Shown here piece by piece: positions 16,375-25,085 of a stretch of DNA of 47,815 bases. Position 1 is the first letter of the stretch; each line of letters begins with the position of its first letter. The notes beneath the pieces are model-generated. The model was not told the origin of the DNA and searched no databases. It saw only the letters and a list, made by a program, of their open reading frames with translations. Both the position numbers and the translations under genes were made by a program. The DNA comes from Alloyangia pacifica. Lineage in GTDB: Bacteria; Pseudomonadota; Alphaproteobacteria; Rhodobacterales; Rhodobacteraceae. Location: NCBI RefSeq assembly GCF_900116195.1, contig NZ_FOZW01000024.1, forward strand, positions 1-47,815, read 5' to 3'.

Positions 16375-16653
16375 ATGGGCGAAGTATCCAAAACCGACAG
16401 TGGGTTCGTTGTGGAAGCAGCCACCATCGCACGAGCTTTCAAGGTCACGGAAGAGCAGGTCCGGGAGGAGATGCGGAGCGGACTCATCAGCAGCCGCTCC
16501 GAGCGCGGGGCGGGCAAAGACGAAGGACGTTGGCGCATGACCTTCTATCGCGCCGACCGCGCGTTCCGTCTCGTTGTCGACGAAGAGGGAGAGGTGCTGT
16601 CGCGGGGAAGCTTTCCTGTCACGCCGCGAGCGCGGTCAGTGCGCCGGGATTGA
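16375..16653 (+). CDS. DUF6522 family protein
   Basis: A 92-residue soluble protein: FVVEAATIARAFKVTEEQVREEMRSGLISSRSERGAGKDEGRWRMTFYRADRAFRLVVDEEGEVLSRGSFPV. The helical front with VTEEQV-M--G-I-S-E-G--ED and the beta C-terminus fit the DUF6522 group as I recall it. The start at 16375 follows GGGAGAT. It is divergent from the globin operon and shares its operator region, suggesting co-control. Confidence 0.7.
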   Translation: MGEVSKTDSGFVVEAATIARAFKVTEEQVREEMRSGLISSRSERGAGKDEGRWRMTFYRADRAFRLVVDEEGEVLSRGSFPVTPRARSVRRD

Positions 16654-16800
16654 CACCCGTCGGGCGGCAAGCAACGATCAATCTATGGTCAGGTATCAGA
16701 TCAAGTTTCGGTTTCTTCTGCTTCCCGCCCTTAGCTCCGGGCGGTTCGTGGGCGCTATATGCACAGCGATCTCCCAGGGACATCTCGAGAAGAGTTCTGA
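16650..16800 (+). promoter_or_regulatory. Leader module D: promoter and hairpins before a 34-aa ORF
   Basis: TTGACA (16650-16655), 17-base spacer, AACGAT (16673-16678), then the uORF ATG six bases on. CGGTTTCTTCTGCTT aligns with CGGTTTCTGCTTCTG of copy A. Hairpin 1 is CCGCCC (16725-16730) with GGGCGG (16739-16744). A second hairpin GGG-CGCT/AGCG-CCC follows, then an ATCTCGAGA block equivalent to TTTCTCGA in the other copies. The promoter overlaps the end of the DUF6522 gene. Confidence 0.5.
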
Positions 16801-16843
16801 GATTGCCGGAGGTAACTCCAGGAGGAAACATGGTTATACCTGA
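16685..16843 (+). CDS. Leader peptide D (uORF, up to 52 aa)
   Basis: The ATG at 16685 opens a frame beginning Met-Val-Arg, with FRFLLLPA at residues 8-15, the same core and position as copies A and B. Unlike them it has no early stop and continues to a TGA at 16841-16843. It thereby overlaps the start of the next ORF (ATG 16830) by 14 bases, which would couple their translation. It has no ribosome site of its own, again consistent with a leaderless start. Confidence 0.5.
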   Translation: MVRYQIKFRFLLLPALSSGRFVGAICTAISQGHLEKSSEIAGGNSRRKHGYT

Positions 16844-16934
16844 CGTTACGGTGTCCGCCGTCAGATTTTTTGGGCCAGTTGGGCGCCCAATTGCTGCAAG
16901 GAGGGTCTACCCGACCCATAATTCAACGCCGTGA
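16830..16934 (+). CDS. 34-aa ORF behind leader D
   Basis: The ATG at 16830 is preceded by a near-perfect ribosome site (AGGAGGAAAC). The 34 residues (MVIPDVTVSAVRFFGPVG, then a basic RPIAARRVYPTH tail) match no family I know. It converges on and overlaps the end of the LysR gene by 12 bases. It may be a genuine small protein or the 5' part of a gene cut off by the LysR-MFS insertion. Confidence 0.45.
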   Translation: MVIPDVTVSAVRFFGPVGRPIAARRVYPTHNSTP

Positions 16935-17798
16935 AAAGGTATCAAGGCACCAACACCAAACCGCGTCGATAGTGCGCGAGGGCTGCCGTTGTTTCTTCCT
17001 CACTAAATAGTATCCGGTACCAGTTTCATATCCGGCCTGTCCCGCCTCAATGAGGCGGCCGGCAAGGAGATCGCTGTGCACAAATGACCGACTGGCGATT
17101 GCTAACCCTTGCCCCGCCAATGCTGCGTCAAGCGCTAAAGATATCTGGTTGAAACGTGGCCCTGGCAATCTGGCTTCTGTATTGAGGTGCGCATTCCAGT
17201 GTTGATATGAGTCGTGAAGCAGAGGCAATTCCTGAATGAATTCAGGTGTCAAAGGACGCGGTAACCCGTTTAGCAAATGTGGATTGCCGACGAGAATCCA
17301 GTCCTGATTGAAGAGCAGCTTGGCTTCTTGGTTTGCGGGAAACGGGGGACTTGTTTCCCTTACGGCAATGTCAACTTGATCCCGGTCAAAATCTGTAATC
17401 GAGACTGTCGCAATAGTCCGGATTTCTATACCGGGCAGTGCTGCGTTGAGAGATGGTAAGTTTGGGATCAAAAGTTTCGTTGCAAAGGTCGGCGTCACGC
17501 TGATGGTCAGCGACTTGCCGCTTTCTAGTAGCTGATCAGTCGCTTCACGCATGATACCAAAAGCGCGCTGTATTTCTTTGTGATAGGTAGCCCCATCGAG
17601 GGTGAGGGCCACGCCTCGCGGTAAACGTGTGAAGAGTGGCATGCCCATATGTCCCTCCAGAATTTTTATCTGCTGAGCAACTGCGCCTTGGGAGACTCCA
17701 AGCTCCTCGGCAGTCTCCCGGAAGTTCAGGAGCCGGCCCGCAACCGAAAACGTGCGCAAAGCATTCAAGGGAGGTAGGTGTCGCAGTTTTTTTTGCAT
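16923..17798 (-). CDS. LysR-family transcriptional regulator
   Basis: A 291-residue regulator. N-terminal winged helix: PPLNALRTFSVAGRLLNFRETAEELGVSQGAVAQQIKILEGHMGMPLFTRLPRGVALT, close to the GcvA-like subgroup. An effector domain follows, with LTISVTPTFATKLLIPNLPSL and DVDIAVRE-like QVDIAVRETSPP. It is divergent from an MFS exporter 128 bases away, and inverted repeats in the gap could be its binding sites. Lower GC than its neighbours suggests it arrived with the exporter. Confidence 0.9.
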   Translation of the reverse strand: MQKKLRHLPPLNALRTFSVAGRLLNFRETAEELGVSQGAVAQQIKILEGHMGMPLFTRLPRGVALTLDGATYHKEIQRAFGIMREATDQLLESGKSLTISVTPTFATKLLIPNLPSLNAALPGIEIRTIATVSITDFDRDQVDIAVRETSPPFPANQEAKLLFNQDWILVGNPHLLNGLPRPLTPEFIQELPLLHDSYQHWNAHLNTEARLPGPRFNQISLALDAALAGQGLAIASRSFVHSDLLAGRLIEAGQAGYETGTGYYLVRKKQRQPSRTIDAVWCWCLDTFSRR

Positions 17799-17806
17799 TC
17801 TCAGAG

Positions 17807-17882
17807 TTTAGCTTTTCTAAAGCCTCCTGTCATCCGATCTAGCGCGAAGCCTCGCCTGTAGCATGTAAACTGATCCCAGTTT
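17807..17882. promoter_or_regulatory. Putative LysR binding sites between lysR and MFS genes
   Basis: Two inverted repeats lie in the divergent gap: TTTAG-CTTTT-CTAAA at 17807-17821, next to the lysR start, and AAACTG-ATCC-CAGTTT at 17867-17882, before the MFS gene. Both are perfect, and the first has the length of a LysR T-N11-A box. Confidence 0.45.
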
Positions 17883-17926
17883 GCATTCATCGGTTCTATC
17901 CGATCTTCTGTCTTGTCGAGGCTTCT

Positions 17927-19108
17927 ATGATAGCGCAGCGCCCTGCCATGATCTCAACTTCTTATGCGGTTATCCTCGCAGTGAGCGGTACGCATTTGAT
18001 CAATGATCTGATCCAGTTCCTCCTGCCCGCATTGTACCCGGTGCTGAAGGTAGAATACGCGCTGAGCTACTTCCAACTTGGGCTCCTGACGCTTGCTCAG
18101 CAGATCACCGCCTGCATCTTGCAGCCCATTCTGGGACTTTACGGAGATTTGCGTCCGCGTCCTTATTCTCTTGCGGTGTCCATGGCCGCGGTCGCGCTCG
18201 GCGTGGTGTTGCTCGCGACGGCCGGGTCGTTTGCAGGGCTATTGCTGGCTTCTGCCACTCTTGGTTTCGGGTCGGCACTGTTTCATCCCGAAGCTTCGCG
18301 AGTTTGCCGAATGGCGTCCGGAGGACGCTTTGGATTCGCCCAGTCCAGCTTTCAGGTCGGCGGAAATGCGGGGACTGCTTTAGGGCCGCTCGCTGCTGCT
18401 CTCATTGTGTTGCCGTTCGGACAGGCCACGACTGCTTGGTTTGGGCTCCTTGCTGTTGTAGCGGTCATGATACTAATGTGGATCGCACGTTGGTTTACGA
18501 ACCACCAGCGCATGACGCAAAGCTCGGGGGTGCGGCCAACAATCGGGCCCCGCCTCTCCCGCGCAAGGCTTCTGGTTGCCTTCGCAGTTCTTGGTGCGCT
18601 GCTACTTAGCAAGTTCGTCTATATTGAGACCTTCAAGAGCTACTATGCGTTTTTCCTGATCGAAAAATACGGAATGGAAGTTGCCCATGCTCAAGGGCTT
18701 CTGTTCGTCTTCCTCGCTGCGGTTGCGCTCGGCACGTTTTTCGGTGGTCCCGTTGGAGACCGTATCGGGCGCAAGAAAGTTATCTGGGGGTCGATTGTGG
18801 GGGCGCTACCGTTCGCTGTGGTTCTCCCGCATACATCGCTATGGGCTGCGATCGGCCTCAGTATCGTAGTTGGGCTCGTTTTGTCTTCTGCCTTCTCGGC
18901 GATCGTGGTTTTTGCGCAGGAGCTTTTGCCACAAAAGGTCGGCATGGTGTCAGGTTTCGTGTTCGGCTTTGCCTTCGGCGTCGGGGCACTAGGTGCAGCG
19001 GGGCTTGGAGCTCTAGCCGACCAACTCGGAATGGAGCATGTCTTTGGATATTTCTCCCTAATACTGTGCCTTGGCTTTCTGACGGCCTTGTTGCCGAATC
19101 TTGACTGA
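17927..19108 (+). CDS. MFS transporter, Fsr (fosmidomycin-resistance) type, copy 1
   Basis: A 393-residue protein with about 12 membrane spans. It shows the Fsr pattern: THLINDLIQFLLPALYPVLK, YFQLGLLTLAQQITACILQPILGLYGDLRPRPYSL, GSALFHPEASRVCRMASGG, FQVGGNAGTALGPL and GGPVGDRIGRKKVIWGS between the halves. Fsr-type proteins export toxic compounds by proton antiport. A second ATG (17948) is also possible. Divergent LysR gene suggests substrate-induced expression. It is related to the gene at 34.9 kb but clearly diverged. Confidence 0.88.
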   Translation: MIAQRPAMISTSYAVILAVSGTHLINDLIQFLLPALYPVLKVEYALSYFQLGLLTLAQQITACILQPILGLYGDLRPRPYSLAVSMAAVALGVVLLATAGSFAGLLLASATLGFGSALFHPEASRVCRMASGGRFGFAQSSFQVGGNAGTALGPLAAALIVLPFGQATTAWFGLLAVVAVMILMWIARWFTNHQRMTQSSGVRPTIGPRLSRARLLVAFAVLGALLLSKFVYIETFKSYYAFFLIEKYGMEVAHAQGLLFVFLAAVALGTFFGGPVGDRIGRKKVIWGSIVGALPFAVVLPHTSLWAAIGLSIVVGLVLSSAFSAIVVFAQELLPQKVGMVSGFVFGFAFGVGALGAAGLGALADQLGMEHVFGYFSLILCLGFLTALLPNLD

Positions 19109-19611
19109 TTGCCGGCCAGTGGACTAATTTTGCACCGCCGTTCTCACGATGCGCTTGCAGTGATGCCGGCGCCATCACGGCAGCCCAAAAGCCGACCACT
19201 TCTGGCGCGCCTTGCCTACCGGCCCAAGCAACTCATTCCCAGACCGGCGTGAGGAGGCGCGCTGCTTGCCGCGAGCCTTCTGGCTCTGGCCATCCTGCCA
19301 AGCATTGATCCCGCGCACATGATCACCACCCTCGCCAGCGCCAATGCAGAGCAACCTTCTGTCGTCGAAGTCGCCTGGGACGAGGATGTCGAGTTTTCCC
19401 TGTGGCTCCTGGGCTGGGATGAAGAGGCATTCATCCGCGAGGAAGACAGTGTCAGTGAAGTGCCTTTTTTGCGCATTCGGTCGCGATGCCCCGCAAACCT
19501 GATTATGCAGTATTGGGAATATGTCTTGGAGGCTTGACCCGTCAAGGTAGAGCATGCACATTTCGCACATTCTTTGAGAGAATTTGAGTCGCGCATTTTA
19601 GGGAGGTGACT
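19109..19611. other. Unresolved region between MFS gene and FG-GAP gene
   Basis: A plus-strand frame reaching 19537 reads ALLAASLLALAILPSIDP and ends with MQYWEYVLEA, and a minus-strand frame covers the same stretch (19175-19570). Neither has a good ribosome site or a family I recognise. It is most likely a decayed gene or non-coding. The promoter of the 19612 gene should lie in the last 80 bases. Confidence 0.35.
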
Positions 19612-21756
19612 ATGCCTGGTAATCCCTTGTCCGATTCTGTTTTTTCTTTTCCCGCGAGCCTTTTTACCACACCCGTGTCCGTTGGTCGCACCGAAGCCGA
19701 GGACCTGATGATCGGCGCTGGATTTGCAGTGCGCTCGAATCCACATGCGTCCGGAAAATCCTATCTTCAGGCAACTGGAGACGCCTCGCAGGCTGGCGGA
19801 ATATTCTCTGGGCCTGGCGCGATATATCATCCCTCCGGGATGTACGATATCACCATTGGCTACTTTGATGAGACGGACGGATTTTCCGAAATGGAACTCG
19901 TCGTCAATGACATCGTCGTTGCATCATTCACCTGGGACTCCCTACTCGGGAGCGAAATCGTAACGCCGCAGGCACGAGCCGAGTTCACCGCGTTCAATGT
20001 CGCCCTGGAGGCCGGCGATACAATCGAGCTTCGAGGGTCCGGCGACGGCAGTGAGCCCCTGCGCACAGACTACATAGATATTGTTGCCACAACGCCTCCC
20101 TACGGCGAGACGATCCGGATCGAGGCAGAGGATTTCACTGTTGTGGAAGGGTTTTCGGTTGTTCAAAATGGCGCAGCCTCAGACATGAAAACCCTTCAAC
20201 ACACTTCCGGGGGAGGTGCCCGGGCTGAATATGTTGTCCAGCACAGCGGGCTCTTCGATCTGACCATCGCCTATTTCGATGAAACCGACGGCATCTCAAA
20301 TTTGAGCTATGGCATCAACTACGGCACTCGTGGGTCATGGCAGTTCAATGATACAACCGGCGATGCCATCGCAAGCAAGGGCAGCCTTCGAACGATTACC
20401 TTCACCGATCTTAGGCTCGAGGCTGGCGATGTCCTGAATCTCTCCGGTGCCGGTGATGGCGGAGAGCCTCTGCGGATCGACTATGTGGAACTGTTCTCCG
20501 CAGAGCCTCCATCGTCATCTGTTCCAACGCCTGACTTCTGGTTTGCGGAAGCGAGCACCACCACCACTGCCGAATTCGTCACTGCTGTCTACAATGATGG
20601 CACTGCAACCTTCATTGAGAACGCGGCCGGCATCCGGACTGACTACCGCACGCTCATGTCGATCGATTACGATGGCGACGGGGACGACGATTTCATTGAA
20701 GTCCAGGGGCCCTTTGACATCTACCCATATACCGAGCCGGGCCGTGTCGAAACGATCAACTTTGCGTTCCGACCGAAGGAAAATGTCGGAGGTGGAGAGT
20801 TCATACCCACCCCCAACCATATTGTTCAAATCGATATCGACGTCGATACCGAAGATCGCGACGATGCCTCCCTTCCTGAAGACATGATCATGCTTCACGA
20901 TGTTGGCGACGCCGACGGAGATGGCGATCTGGATCTGCTTGCGACGAGCTACCTCGGAGAACGGGTCATCGTCTTCGGCAATGATGGGAACGGAAATTTC
21001 AGCGTTCTGTCCCAAAGCCCTGCAACGGTGGGTGATGGGAACAACGACGCGCGGTTTGCCGACTTCAACGGTGACGGCCTTCAAGATGTCGTGGTCTTCT
21101 CTGCCTACGACTACAATGCCATGACCATCATGCTCAATGATGGCTCTGGCTCTTATGTAGCCACGGAGTCATACGCTCCAAGCGACGCTCCGATGGGTGA
21201 CCCGCATGTTGTCGATATCGACCATGACGGCGACATGGATGTCCTCTTCGTTGTTGGCGGTGAAGGACGGGGCATTTACGGCTGGCTCAACGACGGCTCC
21301 GGGTACAGCCAAGCGGGCGACAAGCTCTACATCGATCCGATGGATGGTGCACTCGGGTCATTCGAAGTCGCTGACTTCGACGGGGACGGTCTGGTGGAGT
21401 TGGTGACGGCCGGCATTACCCAAGACCCCGCGAACACCTTCGCCGGGCTTCGAACCTATAAGGTGGTGAACACCACTTCCGGAAAACAATTCGCTCTCGG
21501 CAGCGCGCAGGTCTCCTTGCCGCAGCAACAAGGCGGAAATGTTCAGGCAGCGGCAGACTATGATCTCGATGGCGATGTCGACCTGCTTCTGGCCACAGGG
21601 ATCTACACGGAGACCGAACTCAAATTCCTGGAAAACAACGGGTATGGCTTCTTCAACAACACGGGCGCGATCATCGAGCCCTTCGAGGCTTCCGACTACT
21701 TCTGGGGCCCCAGAGTGCATACGGCCTTCTTCGATGATGGCACCCTGCTTTCGTAG
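19612..21756 (+). CDS. FG-GAP/VCBS repeat protein with duplicated CBM-like domains
   Basis: A 714-residue protein. The ATG at 19612 with GGGAGG five bases upstream is chosen over an in-frame GTG. Two related domains of about 130 residues (about 25-160 and 165-295) each open with R-T/I-EAED, contain YFDETDG, and close with G-S/A-GDG-EPLR-DY; this is the CBM6/35-like galactose-binding sandwich. A beta-propeller-like region of FG-GAP repeats (about 330-700) follows, with calcium loops such as DYDGDGDDD, DADGDGDLD, DFNGDGLQD, DHDGDMD and DLDGDVD. No signal peptide or RTX tail is evident, so the export route is unclear. It may bind polysaccharide. Confidence 0.8.
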   Translation: MPGNPLSDSVFSFPASLFTTPVSVGRTEAEDLMIGAGFAVRSNPHASGKSYLQATGDASQAGGIFSGPGAIYHPSGMYDITIGYFDETDGFSEMELVVNDIVVASFTWDSLLGSEIVTPQARAEFTAFNVALEAGDTIELRGSGDGSEPLRTDYIDIVATTPPYGETIRIEAEDFTVVEGFSVVQNGAASDMKTLQHTSGGGARAEYVVQHSGLFDLTIAYFDETDGISNLSYGINYGTRGSWQFNDTTGDAIASKGSLRTITFTDLRLEAGDVLNLSGAGDGGEPLRIDYVELFSAEPPSSSVPTPDFWFAEASTTTTAEFVTAVYNDGTATFIENAAGIRTDYRTLMSIDYDGDGDDDFIEVQGPFDIYPYTEPGRVETINFAFRPKENVGGGEFIPTPNHIVQIDIDVDTEDRDDASLPEDMIMLHDVGDADGDGDLDLLATSYLGERVIVFGNDGNGNFSVLSQSPATVGDGNNDARFADFNGDGLQDVVVFSAYDYNAMTIMLNDGSGSYVATESYAPSDAPMGDPHVVDIDHDGDMDVLFVVGGEGRGIYGWLNDGSGYSQAGDKLYIDPMDGALGSFEVADFDGDGLVELVTAGITQDPANTFAGLRTYKVVNTTSGKQFALGSAQVSLPQQQGGNVQAAADYDLDGDVDLLLATGIYTETELKFLENNGYGFFNNTGAIIEPFEASDYFWGPRVHTAFFDDGTLLS

Positions 21757-21777
21757 AGGACATCCCTCATCGGCAAG

Positions 21778-21811
21778 ACCGGCCGGCGGAGGCGTGAGTC
21801 CGCCGGCCCGG
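21778..21811 (+). terminator. GC-rich hairpin after the FG-GAP gene
   Basis: GGCCGGCGGA pairs with TCCGCCGGCC around an eight-base loop, about 25 bases behind the stop codon. It lacks a clear T-run, so termination may be imperfect. Confidence 0.5.
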
Positions 21812-22221
21812 AATGCCGCTACTACGCTCGCCCGTCGCTGTATTGGAAACAGAGCTCCGGAAACATCCGTCGGGCACCCCAGACCGTGAACACGGGGCAA
21901 TCTTCAGCTCACGGTCATTACTGCGAGGAACGGGGCCGCGAACCCGTGAGGTGGTCCCCGAAGACTAGACACCCTGCTAGGCTCAGATGGGGTATTCGGC
22001 TTGCGCCCCACTTCCAGCTTCGGTCTCTGAGAGGCGCTGCGTCTCGAGCTGATGGTAAAACGTGGTCTGGGAGAACCCGAACTCTGCTGCGCAAAATCCG
22101 GGGCGGGCTGATGCGTGGTGATCACCTGCGCGGCGGTCTCCAAAAGCCCGGCCGACACATCAAGAACACCAGCGCGCGCACTCCCTGTTCCACGTCAATT
22201 CCCAAGAAACAGGCCCTGGTG
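21812..22221. other. Intergenic region without recognisable gene
   Basis: Short frames exist on both strands. One minus frame reads FCAAEFGFSQTTFYHQLE, which might be a trace of an inserted element's helix-turn-helix, but it is too short to name. No strong promoter or RNA signal was found. Confidence 0.3.
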
Positions 22222-23040
22222 TCACCAGCTGGTGAAGCCCCCGTCGAGCACTAGGTTCGCGCCCGTCATGTAGCTTGACGCGTCTGACCCGAGGAACTGC
22301 ACGATGGGGCCAAATTCCTCGATCTCCGCCTGGCGCCCCATGGGAACACGTTCGAGGAAGGCGTCGATAAACTCCTTGTCGAAGGAGCCCGTCTTGACGC
22401 CGCCAAAGGTGACGAGGTTCACACGCACGCCCTTTTTCGCCCAATAGGTCGCAAGGTAGCGGGTCATGTTCAACAAGCCGGATTTCGACGCGGCGTAGGA
22501 GATCGCCTTGACGAAAGGCTGGCCGTCACGCTCCTCGCGGTAGGCGTAGAGCGCTTGGTTGGGCGACACCATTCCGTACATGGAACCCACCATGATGATA
22601 GATCCCTTGCCCGCTTCGGCCATCTTTGTGCCGATCACCTGAGAACACAACATACAGCCGGTCAGATTGGTCTCGATCACGTCGTCCCAATATTTTTTGG
22701 GATAGATCTCGAAGGGCGCGTTCTGGTCGGCGGCGCCGTCCGGCTTGCTGTCGATCCCGGCGTTGTTGACCAGGATGTTCGGCACACCCCAGTCGGCGAT
22801 CACGCACTCGGTCGCTGCGATCAGGCTGTCCTTGTCCTTCACGTCGGATTTGTAGACGCGGATACGGTCGCTCAGACCGGGAAACTGCGCTTCGACCTCG
22901 TCCTGTGTCCGGTCGCGCCGGGCATAGATAGCGACCTTGGCCCCGTTTTCGGCAAGTTGCTTGCTGAATTGGCTCCCCAACTGGCCAAGCCCGCCGGTGA
23001 CAATGGCAACCTTGTCCTGAACAGAAAAATAATCGGGCAT
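22222..23040 (-). CDS. Short-chain dehydrogenase/reductase (SDR)
   Basis: A 272-residue classical SDR. The NAD(P) site is TGGLGQLGSQF, then NNAGID, the catalytic Ser in VGSMYGMVSP and YAASKSG giving Tyr-x3-Lys; it ends with GANLVLDGGF. The ARRD after the second strand hints at NADP preference. The gene follows tctA by 14 bases, so it is the last gene of the transporter operon and probably oxidises or reduces the imported compound. The substrate is not readable. Confidence 0.9.
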   Translation of the reverse strand: MPDYFSVQDKVAIVTGGLGQLGSQFSKQLAENGAKVAIYARRDRTQDEVEAQFPGLSDRIRVYKSDVKDKDSLIAATECVIADWGVPNILVNNAGIDSKPDGAADQNAPFEIYPKKYWDDVIETNLTGCMLCSQVIGTKMAEAGKGSIIMVGSMYGMVSPNQALYAYREERDGQPFVKAISYAASKSGLLNMTRYLATYWAKKGVRVNLVTFGGVKTGSFDKEFIDAFLERVPMGRQAEIEEFGPIVQFLGSDASSYMTGANLVLDGGFTSW

Positions 23041-23054
23041 GTGACAAACGTCCT

Positions 23055-24596
23055 TTATTGCGTGAGAGAAGTTTCAGAAGTGTCTGCGCGAGATCGGCGC
23101 AGAACCTTGCGGACTTGGGAAACGATGGTCACCGCAATCACTGCGATGACAAAGACGCCGAGCACCGCGGAAACGGGGCGGTGGAAGAACCCCATGAGGT
23201 CTCCGCGCGCGATCTGCATCGACATGATAAAGTTGCGTTCCAGCACCGGTCCTAGCACGAGACCCAGGATCACGGGGGCAATCGGGAAATCGTTACGTTC
23301 CATGATGTAACCAGTCAGGCCTGCCACCAGCATGATCCCGACGCCGAACAGCGTGTTATTGATGGCGTAGGCTCCAAGGAAACAACAGACCAGGATCATC
23401 GGAACGATGACGTTTCGCGGCACCGCCAGGACGGCCCGTGCACCCTTGATCGCGAAGTAGCCCAGCGGAAACAGCAGCAGGTTGGCAACGAAGAAGCACA
23501 GGATGATCGCGGTCGGCATCGTTGGGTTCTCGGCAAACAGTCGCGGCCCGGGCGAGACACCTTTCATGTAGAGCACGCCCACAGCGATCGCTGTCACCGC
23601 ATCTCCCGGAATTCCAAAGACCAGCGCCGGGATCCAGGCCGAGGACAGACCAGAGTTATTAGCCGACGTCGCTTCGATCAGGCCCTCCTCGTGACCCTTG
23701 CCGAATTTCTCGGGTGTCTTGGAAAACCGGGCCGAAATGCCATAAGCGATCCATGCGGCCAGATCTCCCCCGACGCCCGGCAGCGCGCCTAGCGATGCGC
23801 CCAGCGACGTGCCCCGCAGCACGCTCAGAGGGTAGCGGCGGAACAGACCCCAGACACCCTGAAACGGTTTCAACTGGCGGCTGTCGATGCTCGGTTCCAT
23901 CTCAGACCGATCCTTGTCACCATTCGCCGACAAGCCGCGCAGGATTTCTGAGAAGGCGAACATGCCAATCATCACGGGAATGAAGCTGACCCCGCCCAAA
24001 AGTTCGACCGACCCGAAGGCAAAACGCGGTTGCCCGGTGGTGATGTCCAGACCCACGGTCGAAATCAGGATACCCAGCACAAGGGAAACGCAGCCCTTGA
24101 CAGGGTTTGATCCCGAGACCAGTGCGCAGGTCAGCAGGCCCAGCACCGCCAGCCAGAAAAATTCGAAGCTTGAGAAGTTCAACGAAACTCGAGCCAGAAG
24201 TGGGCCGGTGATCAACAGAACTGCCGCCCCGATCAGCCCGCCGAGCGCCGAAAAGAAAAAACCAATGGACAGCGCCCTACCCGCGTCTCCACGGCGCGTC
24301 ATGGCATAGCTTTCCTCGGTGTAGGCGGCAGAGGCAGGCGTACCGGGAATGCGCAGCAGCGCCCCCGGAATGTCTCCTGCCGTGATCGCCATTGCCGTCG
24401 ACGACACAATCAGCGCAATCGCGGGCAGAGGCGCCATATAGAAGGTCAGCGGCACCAGAAGCGCGGTAGCCATTGTAGCGGTCAGGCCCGGCAGCGCCCC
24501 GATGAACAGCCCGTAAACCGCTCCGCCCAAGATAGCGATCAGGACCTGAGCCTGGAAAACCATGCCGAAGCTTTCGGCGAGGGTTGCGATACTCAT
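23055..24596 (-). CDS. Tripartite tricarboxylate transporter, large membrane subunit (TctA family)
   Basis: A 513-residue permease with about 12 spans. Family marks are GALPGLTATMATALLVPLTFYM, ALLRIPGTPASAAYTEESYAMTRRGDAGRAL, GASLGALPGVGGDLAAWIAYG and SSAWIPALVFGIPGDAVTA. With TctB and the periplasmic TctC it forms a secondary transporter for carboxylates. Its start overlaps the tctB stop by four bases. Confidence 0.93.
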   Translation of the reverse strand: MSIATLAESFGMVFQAQVLIAILGGAVYGLFIGALPGLTATMATALLVPLTFYMAPLPAIALIVSSTAMAITAGDIPGALLRIPGTPASAAYTEESYAMTRRGDAGRALSIGFFFSALGGLIGAAVLLITGPLLARVSLNFSSFEFFWLAVLGLLTCALVSGSNPVKGCVSLVLGILISTVGLDITTGQPRFAFGSVELLGGVSFIPVMIGMFAFSEILRGLSANGDKDRSEMEPSIDSRQLKPFQGVWGLFRRYPLSVLRGTSLGASLGALPGVGGDLAAWIAYGISARFSKTPEKFGKGHEEGLIEATSANNSGLSSAWIPALVFGIPGDAVTAIAVGVLYMKGVSPGPRLFAENPTMPTAIILCFFVANLLLFPLGYFAIKGARAVLAVPRNVIVPMILVCCFLGAYAINNTLFGVGIMLVAGLTGYIMERNDFPIAPVILGLVLGPVLERNFIMSMQIARGDLMGFFHRPVSAVLGVFVIAVIAVTIVSQVRKVLRRSRADTSETSLTQ

Positions 24597-25060
24597 GGCA
24601 TTATCCCGTCAAGCATCCCGGCGGGCAGAGACACCTTCAGCAGCCCTGAAAAAACGTAATACAACAGCAGCACAAAAAACGGCGCCACGATAATGGTCAC
24701 CCGAAGCCGAGCCCCCATCAGGGTCATCATGACCGCCATGAAAAGGGTTCCCATGAGCGGGAACCCCAAGGTTTCGAAAAGGACCATCCCAAGTAGCAGC
24801 CCCCCCAGCGACCAGAGCGCGGCCAGCCCGCTGCGGCCCCGCCGTTTCCAGTCATCGACATTCAGCAGCTGGCCCGGCTGGCGCAGCCCGGACAGCAGGA
24901 TCAGCCCGCCAAACACAACCAGAAGAATCCCAGCTCCCGTGGGCAGAAGGTCAGCCCCGAACCGGACACCGGGAATCTTGGGGAGCTTCTGTGCCTCCCA
25001 GATGACAAACATGCCGAGCAGGGCCAGGAATGGCCCGAAGAGACGATCTCCGATCCTCAT
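24593..25060 (-). CDS. Tripartite tricarboxylate transporter, small membrane subunit (TctB family)
   Basis: A 155-residue protein with four hydrophobic spans (LFGPFLALLGMFVIWEAQKLP, LLPTGAGILLVVFGGLILLSGL, ALWSLGGLLLGMVLFETLGFPLMGTLFMAVMM and IIVAPFFVLLLYYVFSGLLKVSLPAG). The final span and LKVSLPAG are typical of TctB. It is 25 bases after tctC and overlaps tctA. Confidence 0.88.
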   Translation of the reverse strand: MRIGDRLFGPFLALLGMFVIWEAQKLPKIPGVRFGADLLPTGAGILLVVFGGLILLSGLRQPGQLLNVDDWKRRGRSGLAALWSLGGLLLGMVLFETLGFPLMGTLFMAVMMTLMGARLRVTIIVAPFFVLLLYYVFSGLLKVSLPAGMLDGIMP

Positions 25061-25085
25061 GGAATGGTCCTTTCGAGTCCGTGCT

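Noticed and set aside
19175..19570. 131-aa minus-strand frame before the FG-GAP gene
   Set aside because: No ribosome site or recognisable family, and a competing plus-strand frame of similar quality; left as unresolved.
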